Assembly: GCA_963576735.1 (NCBI GenBank)
Contig: OY755196.1
Location: 11,265,912 to 11,329,911, forward strand
Length of the DNA: 64,000 nt
Direction: 5' to 3'
Origin: Bedellia somnulentella
Taxonomy: Eukaryota; Arthropoda; Insecta; Lepidoptera; Bedelliidae
The position numbers and the translations under genes are program-made. Under the pieces are notes generated by a model that was not told the DNA's origin, did no database searches, and saw nothing but the letters and a program-made list of their open reading frames with translations. Shown piece after piece: positions 20,728-30,150 of this stretch (the stretch's first letter is position 1; each line of letters starts with the position of its first letter).

Positions 20728-20980
20728 ACATACATACATACATATACCCACGGCTATAAATCCCTAGAAGGGGTAGCCAGAGCTAAGGAATTAAAAATTC
20801 CTCAGCCACTTTTGGAAAGTTGTGTGGGGAAAAGATGGTAAAGTAAAGGTTTTTGGTGATGAGTATCCAACCGCATCGCCCAAAAATCCCTTTAAAAGCC
20901 CCGAATACCGTTAGTCGCGTCTTACGTATACCCACCGGAAGAAATGGGGTAGTGCTATTCTAAGCCGAAACTACACAGCA
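20728..20980 (-). repeat. S1 retroposon, full length
   Basis: TTCTTTCAAAGT occurs at 20716-20727 and again at 21005-21016, consistent with the target duplication. Between the S1 head and the second duplication lie about 24 extra bases that form a palindrome with downstream sequence. Confidence 0.9.
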
Positions 20981-20983
20981 AAC

Positions 20984-21035
20984 TTGTAGATAAATTCCTT
21001 TGACTTCTTTCAAAGTCAAAGGAATTTATCTACAA
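20984..21035. repeat. 52-bp palindrome at an S1 5' junction
   Basis: Perfect 21-bp arms (TTGTAGATAAATTCCTTTGAC at 20984-21004 and its reverse complement at 21015-21035) around a 10-nt loop. The right arm is target sequence; the left arm sits between the S1 head and the target duplication. Confidence 0.9.
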
Positions 21036-21317
21036 ATACAGGTAAGTTATAAAGTTAAGGTCCCTAATGTAAGTAACAAAGCTGTTTTAGCAGTTTATAA
21101 GGGTTACAAAGCAGCGTATGAGCGTGTAAGCGTATGAGCGCACCGAATAGGTGTAATCAGAGTTACAGTGAGCGAGGAATATCTAATTTCGGAAACGATG
21201 CAGCGACTCACCACTCTGGCTGTCTTTGAACGGAGCTAGGGATGGGACAGCTGGTGACGATATCGATAGATATTAAAATTACTTACAAACTCACGACTAT
21301 AACGTGGATACAATAGG
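21036..21317. other. Unassigned sequence with a TATCGATA-type site
   Basis: Non-repetitive to my eye, with GCTAGGGATGGGACAGC near 21235 followed by GATATCGATAGATA. Similar GGGATGG plus TATCGAT pairings occur at 22590-22640. Confidence 0.35.
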
Positions 21318-21390
21318 AGACAATGTCAAGTGATGTTCAGTAGTATCTCTGATAACCCCTTCGAAAAAATACAGCGTGAACGATTGAGTT
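21318..21390 (+). repeat. S2 3' fragment
   Basis: GTGATGTTCAGTAGTATCTC, ATAACCCCTTCGA and CAGCGTGAACGATTGAG match the S2 3' end, diverged. Confidence 0.6.
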
Positions 21391-21402
21391 TGATTTCATA
21401 GT

Positions 21403-21612
21403 TATAAATGCTAAGAAAGTGTAGCCAGAGCTTTAATATAATATATTACTCAGCCACTTTTGGATGTTAAAAGATGGTAAAAATAAAGATGGTTGGTGAT
21501 GGGTTTACCGTTGGGATGGGATTGTCCCACCACATTATCCAACAACTTATTTTAATCCCCCAATACCCTAAGGCTCCCCTTACGAACACCCACGGAAAAG
21601 AATAGAGTGTTA
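21403..21612 (-). repeat. S1 retroposon, degenerate
   Basis: GTGTAGCCAGAGCTTTAATA at the 3' side to ACACCCACGGAAAAGAATAG at the head; tail lost. Confidence 0.7.
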
Positions 21613-21759
21613 AAATGAAGGAATATTAATATTTGCGAAGCTGGAGAAGTTTGCCAGGATCGTACAAAATGGCGTTTGATAATTATTACAACACTGCACT
21701 CGTAGAGGCATATCTTTAATCTGCCGTACAATTTATTAATTTATTTGCTAGTATTTAAT

Positions 21760-22000
21760 TACAAGCGGCCCGTCCCAGCTCAGCAAGGGTACTGCTATTT
21801 ATTAAAATATCAGATTTTTAGTCACTGATCCGATTTTATGAACTTTAGAGTGATGATATTAAACCTATGTTCTTTCTAAAGGTCATATATTTCTATTAAT
21901 AAAAGATTTTTTAAAATAATTTAATGTAAAAGGGAACGAATTTCGGTGCCTCTTCATTACGGACAAACAAACGCAGAGACAAATCTCTGCCTTTTATAAT
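21760..22000 (-). mobile_element. Possible Helitron 3' remnant
   Basis: GCGGCCCGTCCCAGCTCAGC with CACTGATCCGATTTTATGAA recalls the Helitron 3' region in reverse, but the CTAG terminus is not cleanly preserved. Confidence 0.35.
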
Positions 22001-22108
22001 AAGTACAGGTATAGAAATATGTACTCTCGAAATGATAGCTACTTCACATTTCTTTAGAGGAGTTAGGTTCATCATCATAAGCATTAAGGTTATGCACTTG
22101 TAGATAAG

Positions 22109-22316
22109 GTGTGTAGTGTTGGCTTAGAATAGCATTAACCTAATTCTCACCGCGGGTGACAAGGCAACTGAGACTAAAGAGATTTTAATACATTTTTAGG
22201 TACTGCGATTAGGAACCGGTCACCAATCGTCTTTTTTATGGTTTAAATTGTGACCGAGAATTTTACTAATTCTGGAGCACTGGCTAACCTTCTTCTGAAT
22301 TATGGCCGTAAGTATG
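22109..22316 (+). repeat. S1 retroposon, degenerate
   Basis: Head GTGTAGTGTTGGCTTAG is clear. The middle is decayed and the end is TTATGGCCGTAAGTATG. Confidence 0.7.
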
Positions 22317-22346
22317 GATAAATGTAGTAATATCGCCGTTGCCATT

Positions 22347-22590
22347 GCCGTGTAGTGCCGGCTTAAAATGTCGCTACCCCTTTCTACCCACGGGTGTCGT
22401 AAGAGGCGACTAAGGGTATTGGGGCTTTTTATTGGATTTTTGGGCGATGCGGTTGGAGACCCATCACCAAAAACCTTTATTTTTACCATCTTTTCCCCAC
22501 TCAACTTCCAAAAGTGGCTGAGGAATTTATAATTCCTTAGCTCTGGCTACCCCTTTTAGGGATTTATAGCCGTGAGTATATGTATGTATG
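22347..22590 (+). repeat. S1 retroposon, full length
   Basis: Well-preserved copy of the GCCGTGTAGTGCCGGC / ACCCACGGGTGTCG subtype. GTAATATCG lies just upstream (22325) and directly after the tail, a likely target duplication with short filler. Confidence 0.92.
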
Positions 22591-22718
22591 TAATATCGAT
22601 ATTTTATCGATACAAACCCGTGCTAGGTTCTCCATCCCTACCCCACAGGCAAAGCACGCCGCAAGAATGTGAAGACATTGCTCCGTGAAGTCTGCGTTAA
22701 CCTAATATTGTCAAAAAC

Positions 22719-24013
22719 TACGAGGGCTGCTATTTATGTATCCGGAACTGGCCACTTACAGAACAATAATTTAAAAAGTAATTACATCATTTAAAAATAG
22801 AACTCTTTAGCTTTAGAATACATTTATTTTTATGTGACTGTCAATTGTTTTCACATCGTAGCGTCATTTTGAAAATTGCGTGTCTTCACCACCATGGATT
22901 TAACTCGTGAACATTTTCGTGCCATGATTTTTTACGATTTTCGGCGTGGTCTAACTCAAAAACAGTGCATCGATCAGCTTACTTCAACTTTTGGGGATGA
23001 AGCACCCTCAAAGACCACTGTGTATCACTGGTTTAGCGAGTTTAATCGTGGACGATCTAAGCTTACTGATGAAATTAAAGAAGGTCGCCCTAAAACGGTC
23101 GTTGTACCTCAAAACATCGATGCTGTCCGGGAACTAATAACTCAAGATCGTCATGTTACATATCGTGAGATAGAGGCATCTCTGGGCATTAGTATGACGA
23201 GCATACATAAGATACTTCATGAACATTTAGCTGTAAAAAAAATTTGCTCCCGTTGGATTCCGCACAACTTGAGTATTGATCAAAAACAGGCTCGTGTCGA
23301 TTGGTGCAAAGAAATGTTAAAAAAATACAACCGTGGTGCGTCAAAAGCTGTTTATAATATCTACACAGGTGACGAATCTTGGATCTACGCTTACGACCCC
23401 GAAACTAAGCAGCAGTCCACGGTGTGGGTGTTCCAAGATGAGCCGAACCCAACAAAAGTTATTCGTGCAAAAAGCACATTGAAGCAAATGGTCGCTTGTT
23501 TTTTTGGTATAAATGGCCATGTAGCTACAGTGCCTTTAGAGAATCGTAAAACTGTTAATTCGGAGTGGTATACGACCATTTGTTTGCCGGAAGTCTTTGA
23601 ACAAATAAGAAAGACTAACCGACAACGTAGAATCATTCTGCATCACGACAATGCTAGCTGTCACAGGTCGGCCGTCACAACTCAGTTTTTAGAAGCTCAA
23701 AAGATCGAATTGACAGGTCATCCGCCGTACAGCCCTGATTTGGCACCCAATGATTTTTATTTATTTCCAAATGTGAAGAAAAAATTACGTGGTCAACGTT
23801 TTTCGAGCCGCGAAGAGGCAGTCGATGCGTTCAAAATGCACGTTTTGGAGATACCTCAGTCTGAGTGGAAAAAGTGCTATGAAAATTGGTTTCAACGCAT
23901 GCAAAAGTGTATAGATCTGAGCGGCGAATATTTTGAGAAGCAATAAAACCATATTAATTGATATATGTTTGTTTCTTTTTTTTATTCCGGATACATAAAT
24001 AGCAGCCCTCGTA
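22719..24013 (+). mobile_element. Complete mariner transposon
   Basis: The element proper is 22721-24011 (1291 bp), flanked by TA at 22719-22720 and 24012-24013. Terminal inverted repeats start CGAGGGCTGCTATTTATGTA and are identical for 27 bp. One transposase gene fills the middle. An AATAAA overlaps the stop codon at 23942. It shows all the structures of a Tc1/mariner element and no visible disabling change. Confidence 0.95.
22894..23946 (+). CDS. Mariner transposase (DD34D)
   Basis: 350 aa, starting at the ATG in ACCATGG (22894-22896), a strong Kozak context; an upstream TTG at 22876 is only in frame. The protein cuts and pastes its own element at TA sites in the nucleus. N-terminal residues ~1-110 hold two helix-turn-helix units (FEF-type start DLTREHFRAMIFYDF, then VTYREIEASLGISMTSIHKI). 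The WIPHNL linker is at ~121. Catalytic aspartates are D160 (TGDESW), D252 (HHDNASCH) and D287 (YSPDLAPNDFYLFP), with exactly 34 residues between the last two. The length is typical of mariner transposases (about 340-355 aa). The frame is uninterrupted, so activity is possible. I do not assign a subfamily with confidence. Confidence 0.95.
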   Translation: MDLTREHFRAMIFYDFRRGLTQKQCIDQLTSTFGDEAPSKTTVYHWFSEFNRGRSKLTDEIKEGRPKTVVVPQNIDAVRELITQDRHVTYREIEASLGISMTSIHKILHEHLAVKKICSRWIPHNLSIDQKQARVDWCKEMLKKYNRGASKAVYNIYTGDESWIYAYDPETKQQSTVWVFQDEPNPTKVIRAKSTLKQMVACFFGINGHVATVPLENRKTVNSEWYTTICLPEVFEQIRKTNRQRRIILHHDNASCHRSAVTTQFLEAQKIELTGHPPYSPDLAPNDFYLFPNVKKKLRGQRFSSREEAVDAFKMHVLEIPQSEWKKCYENWFQRMQKCIDLSGEYFEKQ

Positions 24014-24081
24014 TTACACGGGATTAGATAGTCGCGGCTTCGAGCGGTTTTACTTATATAGGGTTATATACTTATGTAATA

Positions 24082-24395
24082 CTAGTGGATCGGCCCAGCT
24101 TCGCGCGGGTAGCGTTGTTTTTTAAATATCTTAGGTTTCTTTCTTCAGTCACTGCTCAAGCATTGTGAAAATTAGCGCAATGTTTTCAATTTATTAAATT
24201 TATAGCACTCCCGGAACAGTGTAGTTTGGTGATTTTGAATGCGCTTTTATGAACGGTTCCGTATTTCCGTTTATTAGCAAATTTTTGAATAAAACGCTAT
24301 GAAGTATTTATAACAATCTAAAAAAGAAATCATTACGTGATGTAGGATGCAATTACTGGCGCCATCTAGTATGTAATATGTAAATAAGTAACAAT
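24082..24395 (-). mobile_element. Helitron 3' part, same family as 1595 and 52453
   Basis: The minus-strand terminus CTAG is at 24082-24085 (ACTAGTGGATCGGCCCAGC). Homology to the other copies continues through GATGCAATTACTGGCGCCAT and stops near 24395, where an S4 element begins. It retains the ~90 bp (CACTGCTCAAGCATTGTG etc.) that copy 1 lacks. Confidence 0.8.
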
Positions 24396-24667
24396 TTATA
24401 AATAAAGAATAAATAAAGGAAAGAAAAATTTCGACACAGGCGGGAATCGAACCTGCGACCTCGGGTATACGCCCCGACGCTCTGCCAATTGAGCCACCGT
24501 GTCAATAGCTGCCAGCGCGAAATTCTGCTATCCTTTATTTCTTTTTACACGTTTAAGTAGTGTTTGCGTTTCCTACCTCCGAATTTTTAACTAATTCGGA
24601 AGGCCATTTGTCCATCTTTTCAGATAGAATGCAAATGTTGAAAACGCCTAACTATCAAATAATTTAA
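24396..24667 (-). repeat. S4 SINE, tRNA-headed
   Basis: Type copy for S4. Its minus strand carries a complete tRNA-like cloverleaf (about 24432-24503): acceptor GACACGG pairing with a CTGTGTC-type strand, D arm GGCTCAATTGGCAGAGC, anticodon stem TCGGG/CCCGA with loop GCGTATA, and T arm GGTTCGATTCC. Position 33 is C instead of U and the sequence recurs in the window, so it is not called a working tRNA gene. Upstream lies a segment with ACGCAAACACTACTTAAACG. Downstream is GAAATTTTTCTTTCCTTTAT. Confidence 0.75.
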
Positions 24668-24818
24668 ATCTTTTTGTTCATGAAAACCTCATGTGGGGAT
24701 TATTACTAATAAATAAAGAATAAATAAAGGAAAGAAAAAAATCGACACAGGCGGGAATCGAACCCGCGACCTCGGTTCCCGACGCTCCGAGCCCCGAGGC
24801 TGAAAATTTTTCATCACC
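24668..24818 (-). repeat. S4 SINE, truncated head
   Basis: Has the full S4 tail (CTTTTTGTTCATGAAAACCT, CATGTGGGGATTATTACTA) and the B-box half of the tRNA-like head, then breaks off. Confidence 0.75.
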
Positions 24819-24962
24819 ATCAGAGACCCATCACCAACAATCTTTGTTTACCATCTTTTCCCCACGCAACTCCCAAAAGTGGCTGAGGAATTTCTAATTC
24901 GTTAGCTCTGGCTACCCCTTCTAGGGATTTATGGCCGTGAGTATATATGTATGTATGTTGTT
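24819..24962 (+). repeat. S1 retroposon, 5' truncated
   Basis: Starts inside the element (AGAGACCCATCACCAACAAT) and keeps a complete TATG tail. Confidence 0.87.
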
Positions 24963-25054
24963 TTTAAATGGACTCACAAATCAAATTAAAAGGTTGATAA
25001 GCCACTGGGATACTGACTTTCAAGTAAATAAATAAATTTCATAGGAGTGAGTGA

Positions 25055-25135
25055 TTTATTTATTTATTTATTTATTAAGGAGAAAAAACAGAAATAGCAA
25101 AAAGAATATAAAATAACAACATATAGAACATAAGT
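25055..25135. repeat. TTTA-rich repeat shared with 8750
   Basis: TTATTTATTTATTTATTAAGG then GAGAAAAAACAGAAATAGCA, as at 8750-8850. Confidence 0.55.
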
Positions 25136-25149
25136 AAATAAATTTTTGA

Positions 25150-25412
25150 TAGCGAAAGAGATATAAAGAGCCAATGTGGATGGGATTGTTAGTAGAGGAC
25201 GGCCTCGTAAAACGTTTCTTGACCAGATAGAAAACGTCTTATAAAGGCGGGGGTCCGAAGTGAGAAGAATAAAAGAGCATGTATGAGAAGAATAATGAAT
25301 GTAAGGGAAGCAAGAGAGGTTTGTCAAGATCGTACTAAATGGCAATCGATAGTCTCTGCCTACCCCAATGGGAATAATGGGCGTGAGTATCAGTAAGTAA
25401 GTAAGTGTGAGT
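25150..25412 (+). pseudogene. L2 LINE 3' fragment
   Basis: Codes for RGRPRKTFLDQIE-like sequence, then a frameshift before the AGVRSEK region. Ends CTACCCCAATGGGAATAATG, GGCGTGAGTATCAG and a TAAG tail. Confidence 0.82.
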
Positions 25413-25511
25413 GGTCTTATATGCATGTTATATGTCAGTGTAGCTGAGACAAAACATCGGGTGTATTATATTTGAGCTTGTGCTGTTGAAACTTTAAGTA
25501 TAAAACAATAG

Positions 25512-25729
25512 ATATACACATATTCTTACGCTGTTAATTCCCGTTGGGGTAGGTAGAGACTATCGATCGCCACTTCCTGGCAAACCTCTCTGGTTTCGTC
25601 TACATCCATCAATCTTTTCATACATGCTCTCTTATTCTTCATACTTCGGACGCCTGCCTTATTGAGCACACTCTCAATTTGATCCAAGTGTGCCTTTCGT
25701 GGCCGTCCTCTACTAACATTACCTTCCAC
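25512..25729 (-). repeat. L1 LINE 3' fragment with target duplication
   Basis: The 3' tail is at left. ATAAAACAAT at 25502-25511 and 25730-25739 marks a 10-bp duplication. Encodes SRGRPRKAHLDQIESVL and MKRLMDVDETREVCQ, then is shifted out of the normal frame. Confidence 0.9.
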
Positions 25730-25869
25730 ATAAAACAATGTATATAATCAACAATATTTATCATTACATATTATTATTAATTTTGAACAAAGTCGTGAAT
25801 CCCTATTGAGGTGAATCGAAACAGTCAATTGTTATTTTCTGGCACAGATCCTTCTAAATAATGCACCAC

Positions 25870-25935
25870 TATTATCTTTATATAAAATATCACTAGTGCT
25901 CCGACCTCGCTTCGCCCCAGCTTCCCACGAGTCAT
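25870..25935 (-). mobile_element. Possible Helitron terminus scrap
   Basis: CACTAGTGCTCCGACCTCGC and TTCGCCCCAGCTTCCCACG look like a reversed Helitron 3' end with its hairpin. Too short for certainty. Confidence 0.35.
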
Positions 25936-25952
25936 TTTATGTTGCAAATATC

Positions 25953-26169
25953 TACATACATACATACATATACTCACGGCTATAAATCCCTAGATGGAGT
26001 AGCCAGAGCTACGGACTTAGAAATTCCTCAGCCACTTTTGGAAAGTAAAGTAGGGAAAAGATGGTCCATCGCCCAAAAATCCCTTAAAAGTCCCAATACC
26101 GTTAGTCGCCTCTTACGTACACCCACCGGAAGGAATGGGGTAGAGCTATTCTAAGCTGACACTACACAG
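25953..26169 (-). repeat. S1 retroposon with internal deletion
   Basis: Tail and head are intact. The segment around GTTGTTGGTGATGGGTCTCC is missing. Confidence 0.9.
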
Positions 26170-26318
26170 AAAATTAACCTTTATAATACTAGGACCTAAA
26201 TGCAAATTTTGATTGAAATGATTTGAGCTGAGCGAGTTAGGTAAACCTCAGTCTCCTTACTATCTGTGCAGTCGGTCTTAAGCTATAAGCCGCACTCTAA
26301 GATAAAACCATTAACTTT

Positions 26319-26541
26319 TATAAATCCCTAAAAGGGGTAGCCAGAGCTAAGGAATTAGAAATTCCTCAGCCACTTTTGGAAATGTGAGTGGGGAAAAGAT
26401 GGTAAAAGTCAAGGTTGTTGGTGATGGGTCTCCAACCGCATCGCCCAAAAATCCCTTAAAAGCCCCAATACCGTTAGTCGCCTCTTACGTACACCCACCG
26501 GAAGAAATGGAGTAGTGATATTCTAAGCCGACACTACACAG
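26319..26541 (-). repeat. S1 retroposon lacking its tail
   Basis: Otherwise near consensus, but the TATG tail and CTCACGGC are absent at left. Confidence 0.85.
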
Positions 26542-26599
26542 CACACTACTCGCTTATAAGAATAGATAAAAAAATATAGAAAGAATATTTTTTGAATTA

Positions 26600-26760
26600 T
26601 TTAGTTGTTAAACGGCGATAGGCCTGCCCCCTATCAAGTGAGTATACCGTCCAAGCAAAAATTGGGAACTGTCTCTGAAAACTAGATGACCATGCCATGC
26701 CATGCGAGTTCAAAGTATTGGTACCTCTGCCAACTCCTTCGGGGATAAACTAGGTTATAT
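26600..26760 (+). repeat. S2 3' half
   Basis: AACGGCGATAGGCCTGCCCC to CCAACTCCTTCGGGGATAAAC, with an odd ATGCCATGCCATGC repeat inside. Confidence 0.75.
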
Positions 26761-26821
26761 ATTTATTTGTTACGAAAATTATTTTCGATAGCTAATAATG
26801 ACATTGCTTCACAATTTATAA

Positions 26822-27050
26822 TGATTGTTAACGGTGAGGGAAAACATCGTGAGGAAACCCACATGGCTGAGTTGTACTTAGTCATGTGACAGTGTATTCG
26901 TACAAAACGGCAATAGGCCTGCCCCCTATCACGTGAGTACACTGTCCATGCAAAACGTGGGTACTCTGCACACCAGGTGACAAAGTCACGTGATGTTTAG
27001 AAGTATTAGTACCTCTGCCAACCATTTCGGGGATATTCGGCGTGAACGTT
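26822..27050 (+). repeat. S2 body and 3' end, headless
   Basis: From GATTGTTAACGGTGAGGG to CGGCGTGAACGTTTATG. The tRNA-like head is absent, as in a 5'-truncated insertion. Confidence 0.85.
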
Positions 27051-27384
27051 TATGTATTATGTATTTATTTAACAGAACCAACACCTCAAACCATTTATTT
27101 CAGTAGAAATTGATGAAACTTTGTAGACAGTGCCATGTGTACCAAACTCATATTTAATTATCATTCCAATGATACAAAACCCATATACAAGAGTCCTCAC
27201 AACTTCAATAGACTTGACAAACGATTGTATTATTAGTTTGAAAAAATAACGAAGACGTTGTAAGAGTAATTGCTCTTGAACGCACAGCAGTGGAGGAACG
27301 AGAACAAATACTATGGAGGTACAGTGGAAGACAAATTTTTGTATGTTTTTTATTGATTCTCTTTTTTGTTTTTTATTATTTTTT
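27051..27384. other. Unassigned sequence
   Basis: No gene or recognised repeat. Low-complexity T-rich tracts start near 27340. Confidence 0.4.
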
Positions 27385-27510
27385 ATTTTATAACTAATTT
27401 ATTTTAAATGTTGTTAAAATTAAGTTGTAAATTATACTTTGTATTATGTTACTTGTTCTTCTTGTGCCTACAAATGGCGAATAAACGTTTTTCTTTCTTT
27501 CTTTCTTTCA
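27385..27510 (+). repeat. 3' end of an unidentified retroelement
   Basis: TTCTTGTGCCTACAAATGGC, GAATAAACGTTTTTC and a tail of CTTT units (27487-27510) look like a LINE 3' terminus with a polyadenylation-like signal. Confidence 0.55.
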
Positions 27511-27751
27511 AGTTTAGTGGGACTATTTTATTGACCTTATAAAGGGTTGATTCTGGACCCTTCAGTTGGGAAATATATGGATTATAATGCTAATCAAATA
27601 TTCAATATTTTATGAAATCGGCTTTCCATAGCTTTCGCGCCCAAACCAAGTGGTTGTTCTTGATCTTTTTGGGTACTGACGATTTTCTAGCCCTAATCGC
27701 CATCGTTTGATAATACCAATAAGTCACTGCAATGTACTGTATATCAGTCAA

Positions 27752-28082
27752 GTCTATAAATACATAGAAGGGCTTCAGAACAAGAAATTCCTTAACCACT
27801 TTTGGAAGTTGAGTGAGGAACGAAGGTTGTTAGTGATAGGTGTCCACCTGCACCTTCCAAAAATCACTTAAAAAGCCCCAATACCCTTAGTTGCTCCTTA
27901 TAAACACACATGAAAGAGATGAATATTGATGGATGTCAATGAAGATAGAGAGGTTTGCCAGGATCGTACAAAGTGGCGATCGATAGTCTCTGCCTACCCC
28001 AATGGGAACTAACGGCGTGAGAATATGTATGTAAGTATGTATGTATGAAAGAGATGGTATTGCTATTCTAAGCCAACAATAC
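27752..28082 (-). repeat. S1 retroposon split by an L1 fragment
   Basis: S1 pieces at 27752-27921 and 28057-28082 flank the insert. The tail is lost and the 3' side is decayed. Confidence 0.82.
27922..28044 (+). repeat. L1 LINE 3' fragment nested in S1
   Basis: The last ~120 bp of L1 (GAGAGGTTTGCCAGGATCG to TATGTATG). ATGAAAGAGATG flanks it at 27910-27921 and 28045-28056, a 12-bp duplication. Confidence 0.92.
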
Positions 28083-28639
28083 AAAATTGTCCATCCGAAT
28101 AGTGTAAGGCACGTAAAATAACCTTATTAATTTTGCCCACAATATTATGTCCTCCAGTGTAAAGCACTTGAGAAAAGATAGATATCTTATTTCATCGAGT
28201 ATTGAACTTCACTCAATACGGAGTCTCGATAGTTCTACAAGATTTTATATAAATAATGTAAAGAGCTGTCCGAGACATCGCTTTCATAGGGTTATATAGT
28301 TTTGATATAAACTCACAACCTTGATAGTAAAAGGTTAAAAGTTTTTAGTAAAGTTCATGTTTTTAAGTGATATCAATCCCACAGGTAAAAAATAAGAAAA
28401 AAGCGCTACCTAAAGCGCTGGAACGCTAACCTTTACTAAGTCGGTATAATGTTACATAACATTTCTAGCGAAAACGCAAGAAAGCTCTCTGTATAAAGTT
28501 TTATGCTAGATGACAGCTAATTACAGTCTCGGAACTTCAGAGTTCTGTGAAATCAAATAATTTATAAGGTTCTTTTTTCTTTAGCTTTTGTTTACTTATT
28601 CATACTCTTATTAATGCGTAATTACTTTCTTAGATGACG
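28083..28639. other. Unassigned sequence
   Basis: No ORF, RNA gene or repeat is recognised over about 550 bp. Confidence 0.4.
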
Positions 28640-28990
28640 ACGTGATAGAACACCGGTTAACGTGTAAGCGACTAGTGTTCAAATCCCGGGTCGGGCCTAC
28701 ACTAATTTGTCTTTTCTAAAGACATATGTGTGGTTAATTTATCATGGTTGTTAACGGTGAGGGAAAACATCGTGAGGAAACCCACATGGCTGAGTTGTAC
28801 TTGGTCATGTGACAGTGTATTCGTACAAAACGGCGATAGGCCTGCCCCCTATCACGTGAGTACACTGTCCATGCAAAACGTGGGTACTCTGAACACCGGG
28901 TGACAAAGTCGCGTGATGTTCAGAAGTATTAGTACCTCTGCCAACCCCTTCGGGGATATTCGGCGTGAACGTTTATGTTTATGTTTTATG
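28640..28990 (+). repeat. S2 SINE, head slightly shortened
   Basis: The B box (GTGTTCAAATCCCGGG) is intact, but the A-box part is reduced to CGTGATAGAACACCGG. Body and 3' end are near consensus. Confidence 0.87.
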
Positions 28991-29462
28991 TTTATATATT
29001 ACTTTCTTATGTGATGAAGGTAGAGCATGTTTTATTGTATATCAGTATAAATAGATTTAGAATTAGAAATAGTTTGGACTCAAGGCTTTAAACCCTTTGG
29101 GTAACCAGAGATTCAGAATCAAGACCATGGTTACTAAGACCAGATCTTTGTATGACTTATAGATTCAGTTTTGCCCATTTCAATGATACACCTGTATAGA
29201 TAGGGATGAACTCTTTGCATTTATACTTTTTCACTTAAAAAACTTGCCAAAAGACATCTGTCATTAACATTCGACATAATATTCAACCTTTTAACAGATG
29301 TTAGAAAAATATTTTAGTACACTTTATTTACACTGCAAAATTCTACTTATTCAAATATAAATTAAAATTAAATTATGGTTATCAATATTGCATTCGTTGA
29401 TATAGTTCGTCAAGAACAAATTGAAACGTTTTATGATGTAAGTAATTCTAATTTTCGTCTTA
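28991..29462. other. Unassigned sequence with an S1 scrap
   Basis: A short S1-like piece (GGCTTTAAACCCTTTGGGTA) at 29082-29125; the rest is unrecognised. Confidence 0.4.
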
Positions 29463-29707
29463 TACATACATGCATATACTCACGGTCTTATATCCCAAAA
29501 AGGGGTAGGCAGAGCTTTAGAGTTAGAAACTCCTCAGCCACATTTGGAAGATGATAGGGTCAAAATGATAGAAATAAAGTGTCGTTGGTGATGTGTCTCC
29601 AACCGCATCGCCCAAGAACTACTGAAAAAAGTCTCATACCGTTAATTGCCTTTTACGACCAACGTGGGTAGAAAGGGGTTGTGACATTCTAAGCCGGCAC
29701 TGCACGG
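29463..29707 (-). repeat. S1 retroposon, full length
   Basis: Diverged subtype with AGAAACTCCTCAGCCACATT and GGAAGATGATAGGGTC. Head ends GCCGGCACTGCACGG. Confidence 0.87.
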
Positions 29708-30098
29708 AAAGTCTTATACATACTAGTCTAGAAAAAGAGCATGCCGGTAGATTTAGATCTATTAATATTTGGTAGTGGTATTAGTGAGTATAAACAATGG
29801 AACGTTAAATGCTTTTCTCATAATCAAAATAGGGTAGACAGATAAAGATAGATATTCATAACTAGAAATTACTCCGTTCGAATCCGCGAGATAGAAAACT
29901 TCGAAATAAAATGAATACTTTTTTACCATATTTAACATACATACATACATACATATTCTCACGCCGTTAGTTCCCATTGGGGTAGGCAGAGACTATCGAT
30001 CGCCACTTTGTACGATCCTGGCAAACCTTTCTAGCTTCATTCACATCCATCAATCTTTTCATACATGCTCTTTTATTCTTCATACTTCGGACACCTGC

Positions 30099-30137
30099 TA
30101 TGTCTATATGTTATGTATGTTATGTTATGTATGTATG
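30099..30137 (+). repeat. Tail-only retroposon insertion
   Basis: 39 bp consisting only of TATG/TATGT units. TTCGGACACCTGC at 30086-30098 and 30138-30150 is a perfect 13-bp target duplication. It is read as a retroposition event that copied only the RNA tail. Confidence 0.85.
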
Positions 30138-30150
30138 TTCGGACACCTGC

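Noticed and set aside
22876..22893. Upstream in-frame TTG as mariner start
   Set aside because: The ATG at 22894 has an ideal ACCATGG context and matches the usual start of mariner transposases.
24432..24503. Cloverleaf that looks like a tRNA gene with a GTA anticodon
   Set aside because: Repeated in several S4 copies with mutations, non-U at position 33, and followed by SINE tail sequence; best read as a SINE promoter head.
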